A DNA stretch of 64,000 nucleotides from Fervidobacterium pennivorans DSM 9078 (GTDB lineage Bacteria; Thermotogota; Thermotogae; Thermotogales; Fervidobacteriaceae), in NCBI RefSeq assembly GCF_000235405.2, contig NC_017095.1:434001-498000 (forward strand), given 5' to 3'. This document shows positions 38,542 through 47,585 of the stretch, piece after piece. Below the pieces are notes generated by a model. That model did no database searches, was not told the origin of the DNA, and saw nothing but the letters and a program-made list of their open reading frames with translations. A program made the translations under genes and the position numbers. How positions within the stretch are numbered: position 1 is the stretch's first letter; each line of letters begins with the position of its first letter.

Positions 38542-41486
38542 TCTGTTTCACCTCGATTTACCACAGTCTTTAGGAATTCTTCCATACTGTCATACATCTT
38601 GTAATCTTTAACCTTCTTTCCATTGACTATGTAACCAAACTCTGTAAGTTTTCTTTCCAGCTCTCTGTTTATAAGTATCACGGACCTATCAATCGATGTT
38701 CGAAGAGGTTTACCCTCAATTACAACACTGTTCCATATATTGCTTACTTCTCTTTCAACCATATAACCGCCCGGATGTCTTTGGACTTCTCTAATCCATC
38801 TCCACTGTTCGAGTATGACTCTCTTGTGTCTTTCATCGATAAAATCGAGTTCTTTGAATGCCTCTATATTGGCTGTGTTCCAAAGGTAAGTTGGACCATA
38901 CCTGTTGACCATCATCCTCGCGAATTTGACTTGCGTGTCTTTAGACATCCACCACTTGATGAATTCCCAAGCCTTTTCCTTCTTATCCGAATTTGCGAAG
39001 ATAACAATAGCTCTATCACCTGCAACTTGGTATCTAAGAACTTGTCCGTTCTCGTCCTTGACTCCTGGTGAAGGAGCTATATCCCACAGCCCATAAATTT
39101 CGTCAGCAGCGTTTAATAGAGTTACATACAATCCGAAGTCACCAACACCTATTGGGATACGGCCGTATCTAAACGAGTTGTAAAAACTTGCAACTTGTTC
39201 TGGAATTCCGTATATCGCGAAAAGTTCGGTCATTAGTTCAAACGCCTTCACTGAATTTTCCTCGTTTATAGCTGTTTTCATGCCATCCTTTGTATAAAGC
39301 CTTGCTTTATTCTGGAAGAAGAAAGGAGCCGTTGTGTTGAAGTACTTCGTTGTTTGTTCACACATCGGGATAGAGAAATTCATTCCTCGTCTTTGGAGCT
39401 CAGGAAGTATCTTCTTTACATCGTCCCAAGTATCTGGTATCGGTATACCCAGTTTCTCGATAATGTCTTTTCGGTAGAAAAGTACATAGAAGTTCTGTGT
39501 TTCTGTTATTCCATACACCTTATCACTAATAACCATCGGTAATAGTGTTTCAATGTTAATGTTTTTTTCTACAAATTTGAAGAAGTCAGGAAAATATGAA
39601 AGTGGGAAGAGAGCATTCCTTATTGCAAGTTCAAACGGTATCCAATTGCTGATACTCATAGCAACGTCTGGAACTGCATTTGCAGCACTTGCTAAAACGA
39701 GTTTCTGTTCATTGGGCATGATAGAGAAAATCACTTTGATACCTGTTTTTCTTGTGAAGTCACTATCTGTTAAATACTGCAATGTCTCAACGTATTGTAC
39801 GGGTCTATTTACCCATACTCTCAAACTTGCTTCATCAACCTTCTCGTATATGGAATAAGCTTCATTTTTGTTGAACAAGGATAGCCATAACTTTTGAAGT
39901 TCTTCGTAAGCGGTTATCAAAAACGTGGATTTCGGATAAGCGAACTTTTCAAGACTTCCTTGAAAAACGTAGACTTTGTCGATACCCATTGGCTGTTCTT
40001 TTAATCTCATCGAGAGTTCGGAAAGTCTTTGAGCGATGGAAGAAGATCCCTCACTAAGGACATCTATATAGAATGGCAATTTTTCAGGTTTCCTGAGGAT
40101 GTTATCTATTATTCCAGCACATACGAGCATGTCTGCAATCGATGGTAGCCCTTGTTTACCCACAATATTGACTAACTTGTCATGTTCGGTTCTCAGGTTC
40201 TGTGAGATACTTTCCAAATCTGGTACAGCGTTCGGCATGTATTTTTCAATATTCCATGTTCGGTTTGGGTCTAAATTGTTTCCAACGAGTTTTCTCAGCT
40301 CTAAACCTATTTCTTGCAGTTTTTTCACGCTTTCTTGAAGAAATCGGATAGTTTCCTCATATATTCCTGTGGTAACTTCCAACGAGAGGATATGTAGTCC
40401 CTTATCAAGATAAACTTCGAAAGGTTCATTTTCTTCGCTCATTAATACGTGGTCTTTCCAGTTGTAACCAGTGTAGGGGAATGGGTAATCTACAAATTCT
40501 TTGAACGGGACTTTGCCATCTATAGAAATTCTCCTGAAGACAGGAATACCTCTATTCAGTGATTGTTTGTACCTGAAGGCTATTTTGTAATAACCAGGGG
40601 TGTCTACATAGAAAGTCCAAAAAACCTCTTGCCCGGCCTGTTTATAAGTATTCTCATCGACAACGTTAATCCTTTTTTTAAGAATTTCGTAAGGCGTTAC
40701 CAAAGCGGTTTGCTCGTTGCTTACAGATATTAGTGAATCAGACTTGAATGACAGATTTTCAGCCTCAATGACTATAACGTAATCGTGACTTGAAATATTA
40801 GGCTCTAAATTTTTGTATTCCGCATAAGGCTTGCTACTGGTAAGGTAAGATTTTGGAACCAAATAAAGCCCCTCTATAGTTACTGGTGAACGGGTATTTT
40901 TAACCAAGATAGGATTATCACCTATGTTTAGTTTCAATAAGAGAGGACTTTTGGAAATTCTGCTTGCATCTTTGATAAATGCCATGTAGGTTTTTTCAAA
41001 AGGTTTTTGCTCGGGTGCTATTTCGTTACCATATCTATCGTAAATCTTTTCATTGAAATCATAGTAAGTGAAGTTATCCAGAATCCCCAGATAAGTTTTT
41101 CCATTTACCTCAAACTCTAAAGTTCCGTTACTTGTTGTGTTAGTACCGTATTTGTATTTAAGCACGACAGCGTACTCACCATCTTTATTAACAGAAAGAA
41201 TCAGCGTTGTTGCTTCATCGTTTCCAAGAATAACAGGATTTTGGAAGTCCAAATTAAAAACAGCGTAATTATCTAAATCTGAAAATCTCATTTCAGAAAG
41301 CTTTTCATAAGCTTCCAAACTAGACATACCAACAAAATCTTTCGATACCTTTGTGGATTTCTCTACCAACTCAGCTATAGAAGCAACGAATTTTGTATAA
41401 ACGCTTCTACCTGAAAAATAAAAGACTATCATAACAGCAACAACAATTAAGGCTATTATCCCAGACAAGATGAGAATTTTTTTCAC
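38538..41486 (-). CDS. Membrane-anchored 982-residue sugar-binding protein with CBM-like domains
   Basis: An unusually large ABC binding protein; typical ones have 400-460 residues. A single N-terminal helix (3-24) lacks a clear signal-peptidase site and should anchor it to the membrane. Residues about 72-210 form a first beta-sandwich-like domain. Residues 235-372 form a second that begins [11 protein letters not shown], a start common in CBM6/CBM35-type modules. Residues 376-505 are helical. Residues about 553-905 form a type 1 solute-binding fold ([41 protein letters not shown]). The start is GTG 41486 after AAGGGGTTG. It is coupled to the downstream permease by a 4-base overlap. The module order suggests capture of long chains and delivery to a fixed permease. 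Confidence 0.85.
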   Translation of the reverse strand: MKKILILSGIIALIVVAVMIVFYFSGRSVYTKFVASIAELVEKSTKVSKDFVGMSSLEAYEKLSEMRFSDLDNYAVFNLDFQNPVILGNDEATTLILSVNKDGEYAVVLKYKYGTNTTSNGTLEFEVNGKTYLGILDNFTYYDFNEKIYDRYGNEIAPEQKPFEKTYMAFIKDASRISKSPLLLKLNIGDNPILVKNTRSPVTIEGLYLVPKSYLTSSKPYAEYKNLEPNISSHDYVIVIEAENLSFKSDSLISVSNEQTALVTPYEILKKRINVVDENTYKQAGQEVFWTFYVDTPGYYKIAFRYKQSLNRGIPVFRRISIDGKVPFKEFVDYPFPYTGYNWKDHVLMSEENEPFEVYLDKGLHILSLEVTTGIYEETIRFLQESVKKLQEIGLELRKLVGNNLDPNRTWNIEKYMPNAVPDLESISQNLRTEHDKLVNIVGKQGLPSIADMLVCAGIIDNILRKPEKLPFYIDVLSEGSSSIAQRLSELSMRLKEQPMGIDKVYVFQGSLEKFAYPKSTFLITAYEELQKLWLSLFNKNEAYSIYEKVDEASLRVWVNRPVQYVETLQYLTDSDFTRKTGIKVIFSIMPNEQKLVLASAANAVPDVAMSISNWIPFELAIRNALFPLSYFPDFFKFVEKNINIETLLPMVISDKVYGITETQNFYVLFYRKDIIEKLGIPIPDTWDDVKKILPELQRRGMNFSIPMCEQTTKYFNTTAPFFFQNKARLYTKDGMKTAINEENSVKAFELMTELFAIYGIPEQVASFYNSFRYGRIPIGVGDFGLYVTLLNAADEIYGLWDIAPSPGVKDENGQVLRYQVAGDRAIVIFANSDKKEKAWEFIKWWMSKDTQVKFARMMVNRYGPTYLWNTANIEAFKELDFIDERHKRVILEQWRWIREVQRHPGGYMVEREVSNIWNSVVIEGKPLRTSIDRSVILINRELERKLTEFGYIVNGKKVKDYKMYDSMEEFLKTVVNRGETE

Positions 41487-41563
41487 TTATAATCAACCCC
41501 TTGCTTTGTTTTTGTTTAACTGTCTATGCTTTCTGCTTTTTTATTGAGCTTACTTGATATAAT

Positions 41564-41608
41564 CCCGTTGGCTGAGTTAGTAAGATTTTGTGAATCTCAG
41601 CCAACGGG
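41564..41608 (-). promoter_or_regulatory. Long perfect intercistronic stem-loop after the first binding-protein gene
   Basis: A perfect 13-bp stem, CCCGTTGGCTGAG (41564-41576) with 41596-41608, closes a 19-base loop in the 156-base gap between two genes of one operon. On the minus strand it is followed by ATTATATCAAG rather than a U-run. It is therefore more like an mRNA-stabilising or processing element than a full terminator. Confidence 0.65.
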
Positions 41609-41642
41609 GGAAGTTACATATCAAACCTGGGATTATCCACCT

Positions 41643-43031
41643 TCATTTACCTTCAATTTGCTTTCTCAATTGTGGGAATTTCTTTTCCGCATCGATTAAC
41701 TTCTTTTCGAAAATAGCCCAGTTTTCCTTTATCACTTTATTAGCTTTTTCTTGAGTCTCAGCGGCAACTGCCTCTGGTGTAACTTCTCCACGTCTGATTT
41801 TTTCGTTAACTGGGAATATAACGTCCCATATTGCTTCGAACCATCCTGGAACAACTTTCCACATATCCACTCTAACACTTTTATCAAGGTTTTTGAGCAT
41901 CCATTTGATACCGTTTGGTATCTTCATTGTTTCAAAGTATTTTACAACATCTGGGTGCATCGTTGCAGGAATAAACCAATCAACCAATCTACCTCTTTCC
42001 ACACCTTCAGACTCATACAGTTTCAATCTCGCAATAACACCTCTCGGGTCGTATGAAAGGAATTTAGCAAAGAGGAATGCTTCCTTTGGATACTTTGTCG
42101 TTGCACTTACAAACGTATAGTTGATATGAACAGGCAGTCTCATGCCTATCTTTGGATCGAATGGAAGAGGATAGTAATCGAAATTCCAAGGTACTGTATG
42201 TAGCCAGCTCCAATCGTAAGTTGCTTCAAATCCCATGAGCACTTTTGATTCTCTGAAAGCATCAGCATCTTTTCCAAACTTTTTCTGATAGTCATCGAGT
42301 TGACCTTGATTTCTCAATTCCTGATTTATAAGGTCATCGGAGACTAACCCAGGTATCGACTTAAGTTCTTTTTGCAACTTAATAGCTGGTATCCATCCTC
42401 CGTTCACAAGGTCAAATTCCCATTTTACTGGGTCAAAGCTCCAGAATGTTGTGTGTTTACTGAGAACTGCTGCCATAAACGTATCAAATTCCCATAGGTG
42501 ATTGATACCAGAATATTCCCTCGTCGTAGCTCTTCTTGCATATTGTTTGAAAAGGTCGACAGTCCATTCTTCGTATTTTGGAACCTGTAAATTCAACTTC
42601 TTAAGTAAATCAAGATTCATAACTATACATTCAAAATGCAGCCTTTCCGGAAGGGCATAAGTTTTTCCGCGATACTTGAATGCGTTTTGTGCGCTTTCTG
42701 GGACATATTTATAGTCCGGGTCATTTTTAAGGAATTCATCTAATGGGTAAACCCAACCCTGAGAAACAGGATAAGATAGAGGTTCCCATGATTCTGCAAT
42801 AACATCCGGGAGAGCTTGTTTAGCAGAGACACGTGCCGTCAAAAAGCTATTTACTTCTGGTTGGTTTACGACAAGTTTTACTTCAATATCCGGATAGTAT
42901 TTGTTAAATTCAGTGATGAGTTTTTTGTATCTATCCACGTTCCAACTCCAAACAGATACCGTTATGGTAGCTTTAGCAAACGCAGAAACCACAAATAAAA
43001 TTAGAAGCAAAGCCAATACAAACTTGCGCAT
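41643..43031 (-). CDS. ABC transporter sugar-binding protein (copy 1)
   Basis: A 462-residue periplasmic binding protein with a signal peptide (1-19, ending SAFA) and a mature N-terminus KATITVSVWSWNVDRY. The family 1 binding fold is recognisable from YYPDIEVKLVV, LPDVIAESW and YPKEAFLFAKFLSYDP. It is closely similar along its whole length to the protein at 46150-47538: the two have the same length, the same ERLHF segment and the same C-terminus RKQIEGK. ATG 43031 follows GGAGGTG. There is no lipobox, so it is soluble. A strong stem-loop follows the gene, as is common after binding-protein genes that need higher mRNA levels. Substrate inferred: beta-glucan oligosaccharide. Confidence 0.92.
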   Translation of the reverse strand: MRKFVLALLLILFVVSAFAKATITVSVWSWNVDRYKKLITEFNKYYPDIEVKLVVNQPEVNSFLTARVSAKQALPDVIAESWEPLSYPVSQGWVYPLDEFLKNDPDYKYVPESAQNAFKYRGKTYALPERLHFECIVMNLDLLKKLNLQVPKYEEWTVDLFKQYARRATTREYSGINHLWEFDTFMAAVLSKHTTFWSFDPVKWEFDLVNGGWIPAIKLQKELKSIPGLVSDDLINQELRNQGQLDDYQKKFGKDADAFRESKVLMGFEATYDWSWLHTVPWNFDYYPLPFDPKIGMRLPVHINYTFVSATTKYPKEAFLFAKFLSYDPRGVIARLKLYESEGVERGRLVDWFIPATMHPDVVKYFETMKIPNGIKWMLKNLDKSVRVDMWKVVPGWFEAIWDVIFPVNEKIRRGEVTPEAVAAETQEKANKVIKENWAIFEKKLIDAEKKFPQLRKQIEGK

Positions 43032-43065
43032 TTAAAACACCTCCAGCCGAAATATTTGAATTCAA

Positions 43066-43983
43066 TCAGAAATTGAAGCCTACAGTGAACTGTGTGTATT
43101 TGTATCCATCTTCTTCAAAGCGCACACGCAATTTACCATCAGCATTTCCCAGTTTCATTGCAATGTATGGTTCCAAAGATAAATCGCCCGTTGCGAAGTT
43201 ATAATCTCCGCTAACTCCTATCTTGTAGCCCACAAGTTTGTAATTAACATCGCCAGCCAACTTGATTTTCGTAGGATCTGTAATAGTATTTGTCAAATCC
43301 ATTTCTGCAGAAATGTTGGTCCCTGCAACTTCACCGACGAAACCAATTAGCATACCTTTGATTGTTGCGTTAACGTAATCGTATCCGCTAGCTAAGTAAA
43401 GTGTGAATGGTCTTATCGGATAAGCAAGCCTTGCACCAACCAAACCTTCGGACAAATCAGCTTTTCCTACAACGTTTAACGTCAAACCAAGTGGGTAAAA
43501 ATTGTTAGTTTTCATAAGAAGTGCAAAAGTTAAAGGATTCCCGAAGTTTGTTCCGACATCGAACATAAAACCACCGAACGTGTAGATGAAAGACACTGTG
43601 CTTTTGTACCACAAAATTCCTGTTCCGTTATACGCCCATTTAAAGGAGCCACCACTTCCCATAAAGCTATTGTAATCTGCCACGTTTCTGTAGCCAAAGA
43701 ACACCGTAAGGTTACTATTTACCTTCCATGGCATGAAGAGCTCGTTTACGTACATACTTGTGATATTCGGTGCTGTATATTTTACATCAACAACAAGCAC
43801 TGCTCCACCTGATGTAACAACAAGATATGCTGCATTATCACCTGGGAACCAGTTGCGAACTGCAAGGGAGAAATCTGGGTTTATTGTGTAATTAAATTCT
43901 ACTCTTCCGTTGAGTTGAACAGAACCAGCAAAAATGTTAATGAATACTAAGACAGAAAAAATCATCACAATTACTCTCTTCAT
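43066..43983 (-). CDS. Predicted outer-membrane (toga) beta-barrel, porin-like
   Basis: A 305-residue exported protein with signal peptide MKRVIVMIFSVLVFINIFAG. The remainder is an alternating beta-strand pattern ending in TQFTVGFNF; a C-terminal Phe after alternating hydrophobic residues is the hallmark of barrels inserted by BamA. ATG 43983 follows GGAGGGAAG; in-frame codons upstream precede that site. Its position between the binding lipoproteins and a periplasmic binding protein suggests it is the pore that lets glucan oligosaccharides cross the toga. I cannot match it to a named porin family. TonB-dependent receptor is excluded by size. Confidence 0.72.
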   Translation of the reverse strand: MKRVIVMIFSVLVFINIFAGSVQLNGRVEFNYTINPDFSLAVRNWFPGDNAAYLVVTSGGAVLVVDVKYTAPNITSMYVNELFMPWKVNSNLTVFFGYRNVADYNSFMGSGGSFKWAYNGTGILWYKSTVSFIYTFGGFMFDVGTNFGNPLTFALLMKTNNFYPLGLTLNVVGKADLSEGLVGARLAYPIRPFTLYLASGYDYVNATIKGMLIGFVGEVAGTNISAEMDLTNTITDPTKIKLAGDVNYKLVGYKIGVSGDYNFATGDLSLEPYIAMKLGNADGKLRVRFEEDGYKYTQFTVGFNF

Positions 43984-44027
43984 ATACTTCCCTCCACAAT
44001 TGTTTTTCTGCAAATGTTACTCTAAAA

Positions 44028-44058
44028 CTCTGGGTAACCTACATTCGGTTACCCAGAG
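44028..44058 (-). terminator. Intercistronic hairpin/attenuating terminator before the porin-like gene
   Basis: A perfect 12-bp stem, CTCTGGGTAACC (44028-44039) with 44047-44058, and a 7-base loop. On the minus strand it is followed by TTTTAGAG. It lies 45 bases upstream of the porin-like start, between genes of the same operon, so partial termination or mRNA stabilisation is likely. Confidence 0.65.
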
Positions 44059-44098
44059 TGCCTAATGTTTTTAGTAATTCTTCATGTACCGTGAACTT

Positions 44099-45262
44099 TC
44101 ATTTCTTTGGGCTTATTGAAATATCGTCGAAGTAGACTGTGGTTGGTTTGTCTTTTCCGAGCTCAAAGCTCAATGTTACAACAGGATCCGCATCATCTGG
44201 GTGAGTGTATTCGAAAACGAATGTTTGCCATTCGGTTGAGAGGTCAACTTCTTGGTTGAAATAAACACCGTATGGAGCACCTGTTTGAACAAGTTTAACC
44301 CATATCTTTCTCGGTTCTGCTGCTTTCGCTTTGAACGAAATTACATAGCTGTTGCCTTTTCTCAGTTTCACCCATTGGTTGAATTGAACGTGCCAGGTTT
44401 CGGAGCCGGAGTTTTCAACTTTAACAAATCCTACACCATTTTCTACTCCAAAACTTTCCACCTTTGCAGGACTGATTCCATATTTTCCTGCTTCCCAAAT
44501 CCACCATTCGGTTGGCATACTGCCTTGGTCATTTACTATTTTGTAAGCGAAATCGCCGTTATTAACAAGGTTATCTGGTTCTTCTTCATCGAAGTCGTAT
44601 TCGACAGTTTCTGGTTCTTCTTCTCTAAATTCTTCAGGGACTTCGGATTCGTCAACTGGCTTCAAAATAACATCTGCAATATAGATTGTAGTTGCCTTGT
44701 CTTTACCTAACTCGAAACAGAAGTTAACGGTTTCGTCAGCCTTATCTGGATGTTTATAGTAGAACGTATATGTGTTCCATTCCTTTCCAAGTTCAACGGT
44801 TTCAGCAAAATAATTTACCCATGGATCATGGTTCATAAGTATCTTGATGTTGATTTTCCTTGGTTCGTCAGCCTTTCCTTTGAAGGAGATTAAATAGTAC
44901 TGTTTTTGCTTAAGTTTGACCCACTGGTTGAACTGGATGTGCCACGTGTCGGTACCAGGGTTTGCAACTTTTATAAACGCGTACCCATCTTTTATACCAT
45001 AAGCATCCACTGTTCCATCGCTAACACCGTAATTTGCTGCCTCCCAAATCCACCACTCGAATGGAGCATTTGCTTGGTCATTTTTGATGCTTGAGCGGAA
45101 ATTCCAGTTGTTAAGCAAGCTTGTTCCAGATGTATCACTTGACTGTTGTTGCTGGACAACACTTTCAACTGCTTCTACCTTCTCTTGAAACTGGCAGGAA
45201 AAAAGTAGGAAAGCAGTGAAAAGTATTAATAATAACTTAGTAATTTTAGTAATTTTAGACAT
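44099..45262 (-). CDS. Lipoprotein with two tandem CBM4-like carbohydrate-binding modules
   Basis: A 387-residue lipoprotein. A signal peptide ends in the lipobox LLFSC, a Gln/Ser-rich linker follows, and then two homologous modules (about 50-205 and 235-387). Both contain the same run of motifs: FxxKxxNDQ...EWWIWEA, WHxQFNQWVKL, SFKxKAxEPRK and FELGKDKxTT with a closing YxxDI strand. This is the CBM4/CBM9-like jelly-roll seen attached to laminarinases. The modules are joined by an acidic Glu/Asp/Pro linker. ATG 45262 follows CAAGGTGAC. It probably sits on the toga or inner membrane and holds beta-glucan chains near the porin, a role comparable to surface glycan-binding proteins of Bacteroides. 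That role is inference. Confidence 0.85.
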   Translation of the reverse strand: MSKITKITKLLLILFTAFLLFSCQFQEKVEAVESVVQQQQSSDTSGTSLLNNWNFRSSIKNDQANAPFEWWIWEAANYGVSDGTVDAYGIKDGYAFIKVANPGTDTWHIQFNQWVKLKQKQYYLISFKGKADEPRKINIKILMNHDPWVNYFAETVELGKEWNTYTFYYKHPDKADETVNFCFELGKDKATTIYIADVILKPVDESEVPEEFREEEPETVEYDFDEEEPDNLVNNGDFAYKIVNDQGSMPTEWWIWEAGKYGISPAKVESFGVENGVGFVKVENSGSETWHVQFNQWVKLRKGNSYVISFKAKAAEPRKIWVKLVQTGAPYGVYFNQEVDLSTEWQTFVFEYTHPDDADPVVTLSFELGKDKPTTVYFDDISISPKK

Positions 45263-45302
45263 ACCAGTCACCTTGCTTTCAAAAGTTTTAAAGTTTATAG
45301 GT

Positions 45303-45878
45303 TCAATTTGCTGTTTCGGTAGCTAATTTAATCTCAAGAACTATGCCTGGGATATTACCAATTTCGAAAGAAAGCTTCAAGAATTTTGGTACGTCGAAGT
45401 CCCTAGTAAGCTCAAGTGTAACTTCTGTTGCTTCTGTAGACACATCAAACGAATCTCTGACTGCATGAGCCTCATCCACATATGGCTCACAACCAAAGTA
45501 GTATGGGATTGTTGCATCTTGGTTCGCTTTTACACTCAGTTTGACAGTGTAATTGGTTTTTGAAGGATCATAAAATCTCAAAAGTTGGGCTTTCCAGTCA
45601 TTATATTGACCACCTGTTAACTCAGTCCTAGTAGCTACAACTGTGCCATCAGCTTTTAAGATTGGAGGTTTCGTGAACATCTCACCATCTTGGAACCAAT
45701 ACCATTTTCCAGGTTCTGGGTTTGGAACCTCTTCCAGAGTGAACCAGGTTACTACTGTGCTTTCTTCTGTTACTTGCTGTTGGTCTCCTTGGTTCTGATC
45801 TTCTGGCTTAGCACATGATGTGAACACTAAAAGCGCTGCAAGAACTACCAAAAATACCACTAATCCCGTTCTCCTCAT
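45303..45878 (-). CDS. Small lipoprotein with a predicted beta-sandwich (CBM-like) domain
   Basis: A 191-residue lipoprotein: signal peptide with lipobox VFTSC, an acidic and Gln-rich linker, then one beta-rich domain (about 45-191). A typical jelly-roll pattern closes it (TNYTVKLSVKANQD, FLKLSFEIGNIPGIVLEIKLA). It resembles a single divergent module of the next protein, LSFEIG corresponding to LSFELG. ATG 45878 follows CAGGAGGTGGAAGG. It is the first gene of the long operon, directly under the palindrome-containing promoter. Predicted role: glucan binding at the cell surface; specificity unknown. Confidence 0.7.
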   Translation of the reverse strand: MRRTGLVVFLVVLAALLVFTSCAKPEDQNQGDQQQVTEESTVVTWFTLEEVPNPEPGKWYWFQDGEMFTKPPILKADGTVVATRTELTGGQYNDWKAQLLRFYDPSKTNYTVKLSVKANQDATIPYYFGCEPYVDEAHAVRDSFDVSTEATEVTLELTRDFDVPKFLKLSFEIGNIPGIVLEIKLATETAN

Positions 45879-45998
45879 ACCTTCCACCTCCTGAAAGTTT
45901 TTAGGGTTTTCAAACAGTTACTACACTAAAGTGCCGGCATTCATTCGAAGAAGAACATACTTGTTGTAACAACATGAAACTTTTTCAGTAACACTTGT

Positions 45999-46027
45999 AT
46001 TATACTCATGAAACATGTTTCATACAA
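45999..46027 (-). promoter_or_regulatory. Promoter of the long glucan operon
   Basis: On the minus strand TTGTAT (46022-46027), a 17-base spacer and TATAAT (45999-46004). The spacer is almost wholly occupied by the 16-bp palindrome at 46008-46023. It lies about 120 bases upstream of the first lipoprotein gene. Confidence 0.7.
46008..46023. promoter_or_regulatory. LacI-type operator palindrome, site 1
   Basis: ATGAAACATGTTTCAT is a perfect 16-bp palindrome overlapping the promoter spacer. The TGAAA/TTTCA half-sites are LacI-like, but the centre is CATG rather than nCGn. It differs from site 2 at only two symmetric positions. Confidence 0.75.
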
Positions 46028-46096
46028 AATTGGCAAAAATCTGTGATTTTGGCTGGAAAAAGGTAAGGAATTGTAAAAAGGCTCGCTTGTGCTAAA

Positions 46097-46130
46097 TAGA
46101 AAAAGCTCCCGCTTGTTTTTGCGGGAGCTT
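46097..46130 (-). terminator. Terminator of the GH30-binding protein unit
   Basis: A perfect 10-bp stem, AAGCTCCCGC (46103-46112) with 46121-46130, and an 8-base loop. On the minus strand it runs into TTTTTCTATT. It lies 20 bases after the stop of the second binding-protein gene and separates the two transcription units. Confidence 0.85.
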
Positions 46131-46149
46131 GCGATGGTTAATAATCTTT

Positions 46150-47538
46150 TTACTTACCTTCGATTTGTTTTCTCAGCTCGGGGAATTTCTTTTCTACTTC
46201 TGCAAGTTTCTTGGAGAATTCTGCCCATGCTTCTTTGATAATTTTGTTCGCTTTTTCTTGCGTTTCGGCTGCAACAACTTCTGGTTGTACTTCCCCTCTT
46301 CTCACTTTTTCACTAACGGGGAATATCACATCCCATGTTGCTTGATCCCACCCAGGAACTGTTTTCCACATATCTACTCGAACTGCCTTGTCGAGTTTCT
46401 TAAGCAGCCACTTTACTCCATCTGGAATTTTGAGTGAATCAAAGTAAGAAACAACATCTGGATGCATTGTTGCAGGTATAAACCAATCGATATTCCAACC
46501 ATTTTCAACACCGTTTGCGTTGTCAATTTTTAATCTTGCAACAACTCCTCTGGGATCGTATGTAAGGAATTTCAGGAACAAGAATGCTTCCTTCGGATAC
46601 TTGGTTGTAGAAGTCATAAATGCATAATTAACGTGAACTGGCATCCGTAGTCCTATCTTTGGATCAAGTGGGAGTGGGTAAAAGTCAAATTTCCACGGTA
46701 ACGTCCTTATCCATGACCAGTCCCATGTTCCATGGAATCCCATCAAAACTTTTGATTCTCTAAACGCATCTGCATCTTTTCCGAATTTCTTTTGGTAATC
46801 ATCCATCTCACCTTTGTTCCTTAACTCATCGTTTTTTAAATCATCAGAAACCAGCCCCGGTATAGATTTTAATTCCTTTTGCAGTTTTATAGCTGGTAAC
46901 CATCCGCCGTTGACAAGGTCAAATTCCCATTTTGTAGGATTGAAACTCCAGTATGTTGTATTTTTGTTAAGGACAGCAGCCATAACATTGTCAAAATCCC
47001 ACAGGTGATTTATACCTGAATATTCCCTCGTGGTTGACTTTCTTAAATATAGTTTGAATTGTTCAACTGACCATTCATATGGAGGTTTTGTTAGGTTTAA
47101 TTTCTTAAGCAAATCCAAGTTAATGTAAATACCTTGAAAATGCAATCTTTCGGGTAGTGCATAGGTTTTGTTGTTGTACATAAACGCTTCCTTCAGCGCT
47201 TTTGGAATATATTTAACATCCGGGTCATTTTTTAGAAATTCGTCGACGGGATAAACCCATCCCTGTGAAACTGGATATGGTAGTGCCTCCCATGATTGGA
47301 CAACAACATCAGGTAAAGGCTTTTTGGCAGCTACTTGTGCGGTTAGGAAGCCATTCACATCTGGTTCATTGACAACAAACTGGACTTCGATATCAGGGTA
47401 AATCTTTGTGAATTCAGCAGCGATCTTTTTGTATTTTTCCAAATCCCAACTCCAAACTGCCGCTGTAATCGTTACCTTTCCAAAAATTGAAACGCTTAAT
47501 ACTAACAACACCATGATAAGCCAAAAACTTTTTTTCAT
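46150..47538 (-). CDS. ABC transporter sugar-binding protein (copy 2)
   Basis: A 462-residue soluble binding protein with signal peptide (1-20, ending SIFG) and mature start KVTITAAVWSWDLEKY. It is a full-length paralogue of the protein at 41643-43031, with no indels of note except local substitutions (for example EATYDWSWLH there, HGTWDWSWIR here). ATG 47538 follows GGAGGGATGAG. It is paired with GH30 in its own transcription unit, and a decayed permease gene upstream suggests it once had a dedicated transporter. It may now deliver to the permeases of the neighbouring operon. Substrate preference probably differs from copy 1, but this cannot be read from sequence. Confidence 0.92.
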   Translation of the reverse strand: MKKSFWLIMVLLVLSVSIFGKVTITAAVWSWDLEKYKKIAAEFTKIYPDIEVQFVVNEPDVNGFLTAQVAAKKPLPDVVVQSWEALPYPVSQGWVYPVDEFLKNDPDVKYIPKALKEAFMYNNKTYALPERLHFQGIYINLDLLKKLNLTKPPYEWSVEQFKLYLRKSTTREYSGINHLWDFDNVMAAVLNKNTTYWSFNPTKWEFDLVNGGWLPAIKLQKELKSIPGLVSDDLKNDELRNKGEMDDYQKKFGKDADAFRESKVLMGFHGTWDWSWIRTLPWKFDFYPLPLDPKIGLRMPVHVNYAFMTSTTKYPKEAFLFLKFLTYDPRGVVARLKIDNANGVENGWNIDWFIPATMHPDVVSYFDSLKIPDGVKWLLKKLDKAVRVDMWKTVPGWDQATWDVIFPVSEKVRRGEVQPEVVAAETQEKANKIIKEAWAEFSKKLAEVEKKFPELRKQIEGK

Positions 47539-47585
47539 CGCTCATCCCTCCCTTGGAAGTGTGGTAACCTAAAAATTTATCGTTT

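Noticed and set aside
45963-45978. GTTGTAACAAC-like repeat near the long-operon promoter as a further operator.
   Set aside because: It is not a true palindrome when reverse-complemented and lies downstream of the -10; chance symmetry in AT-rich DNA.
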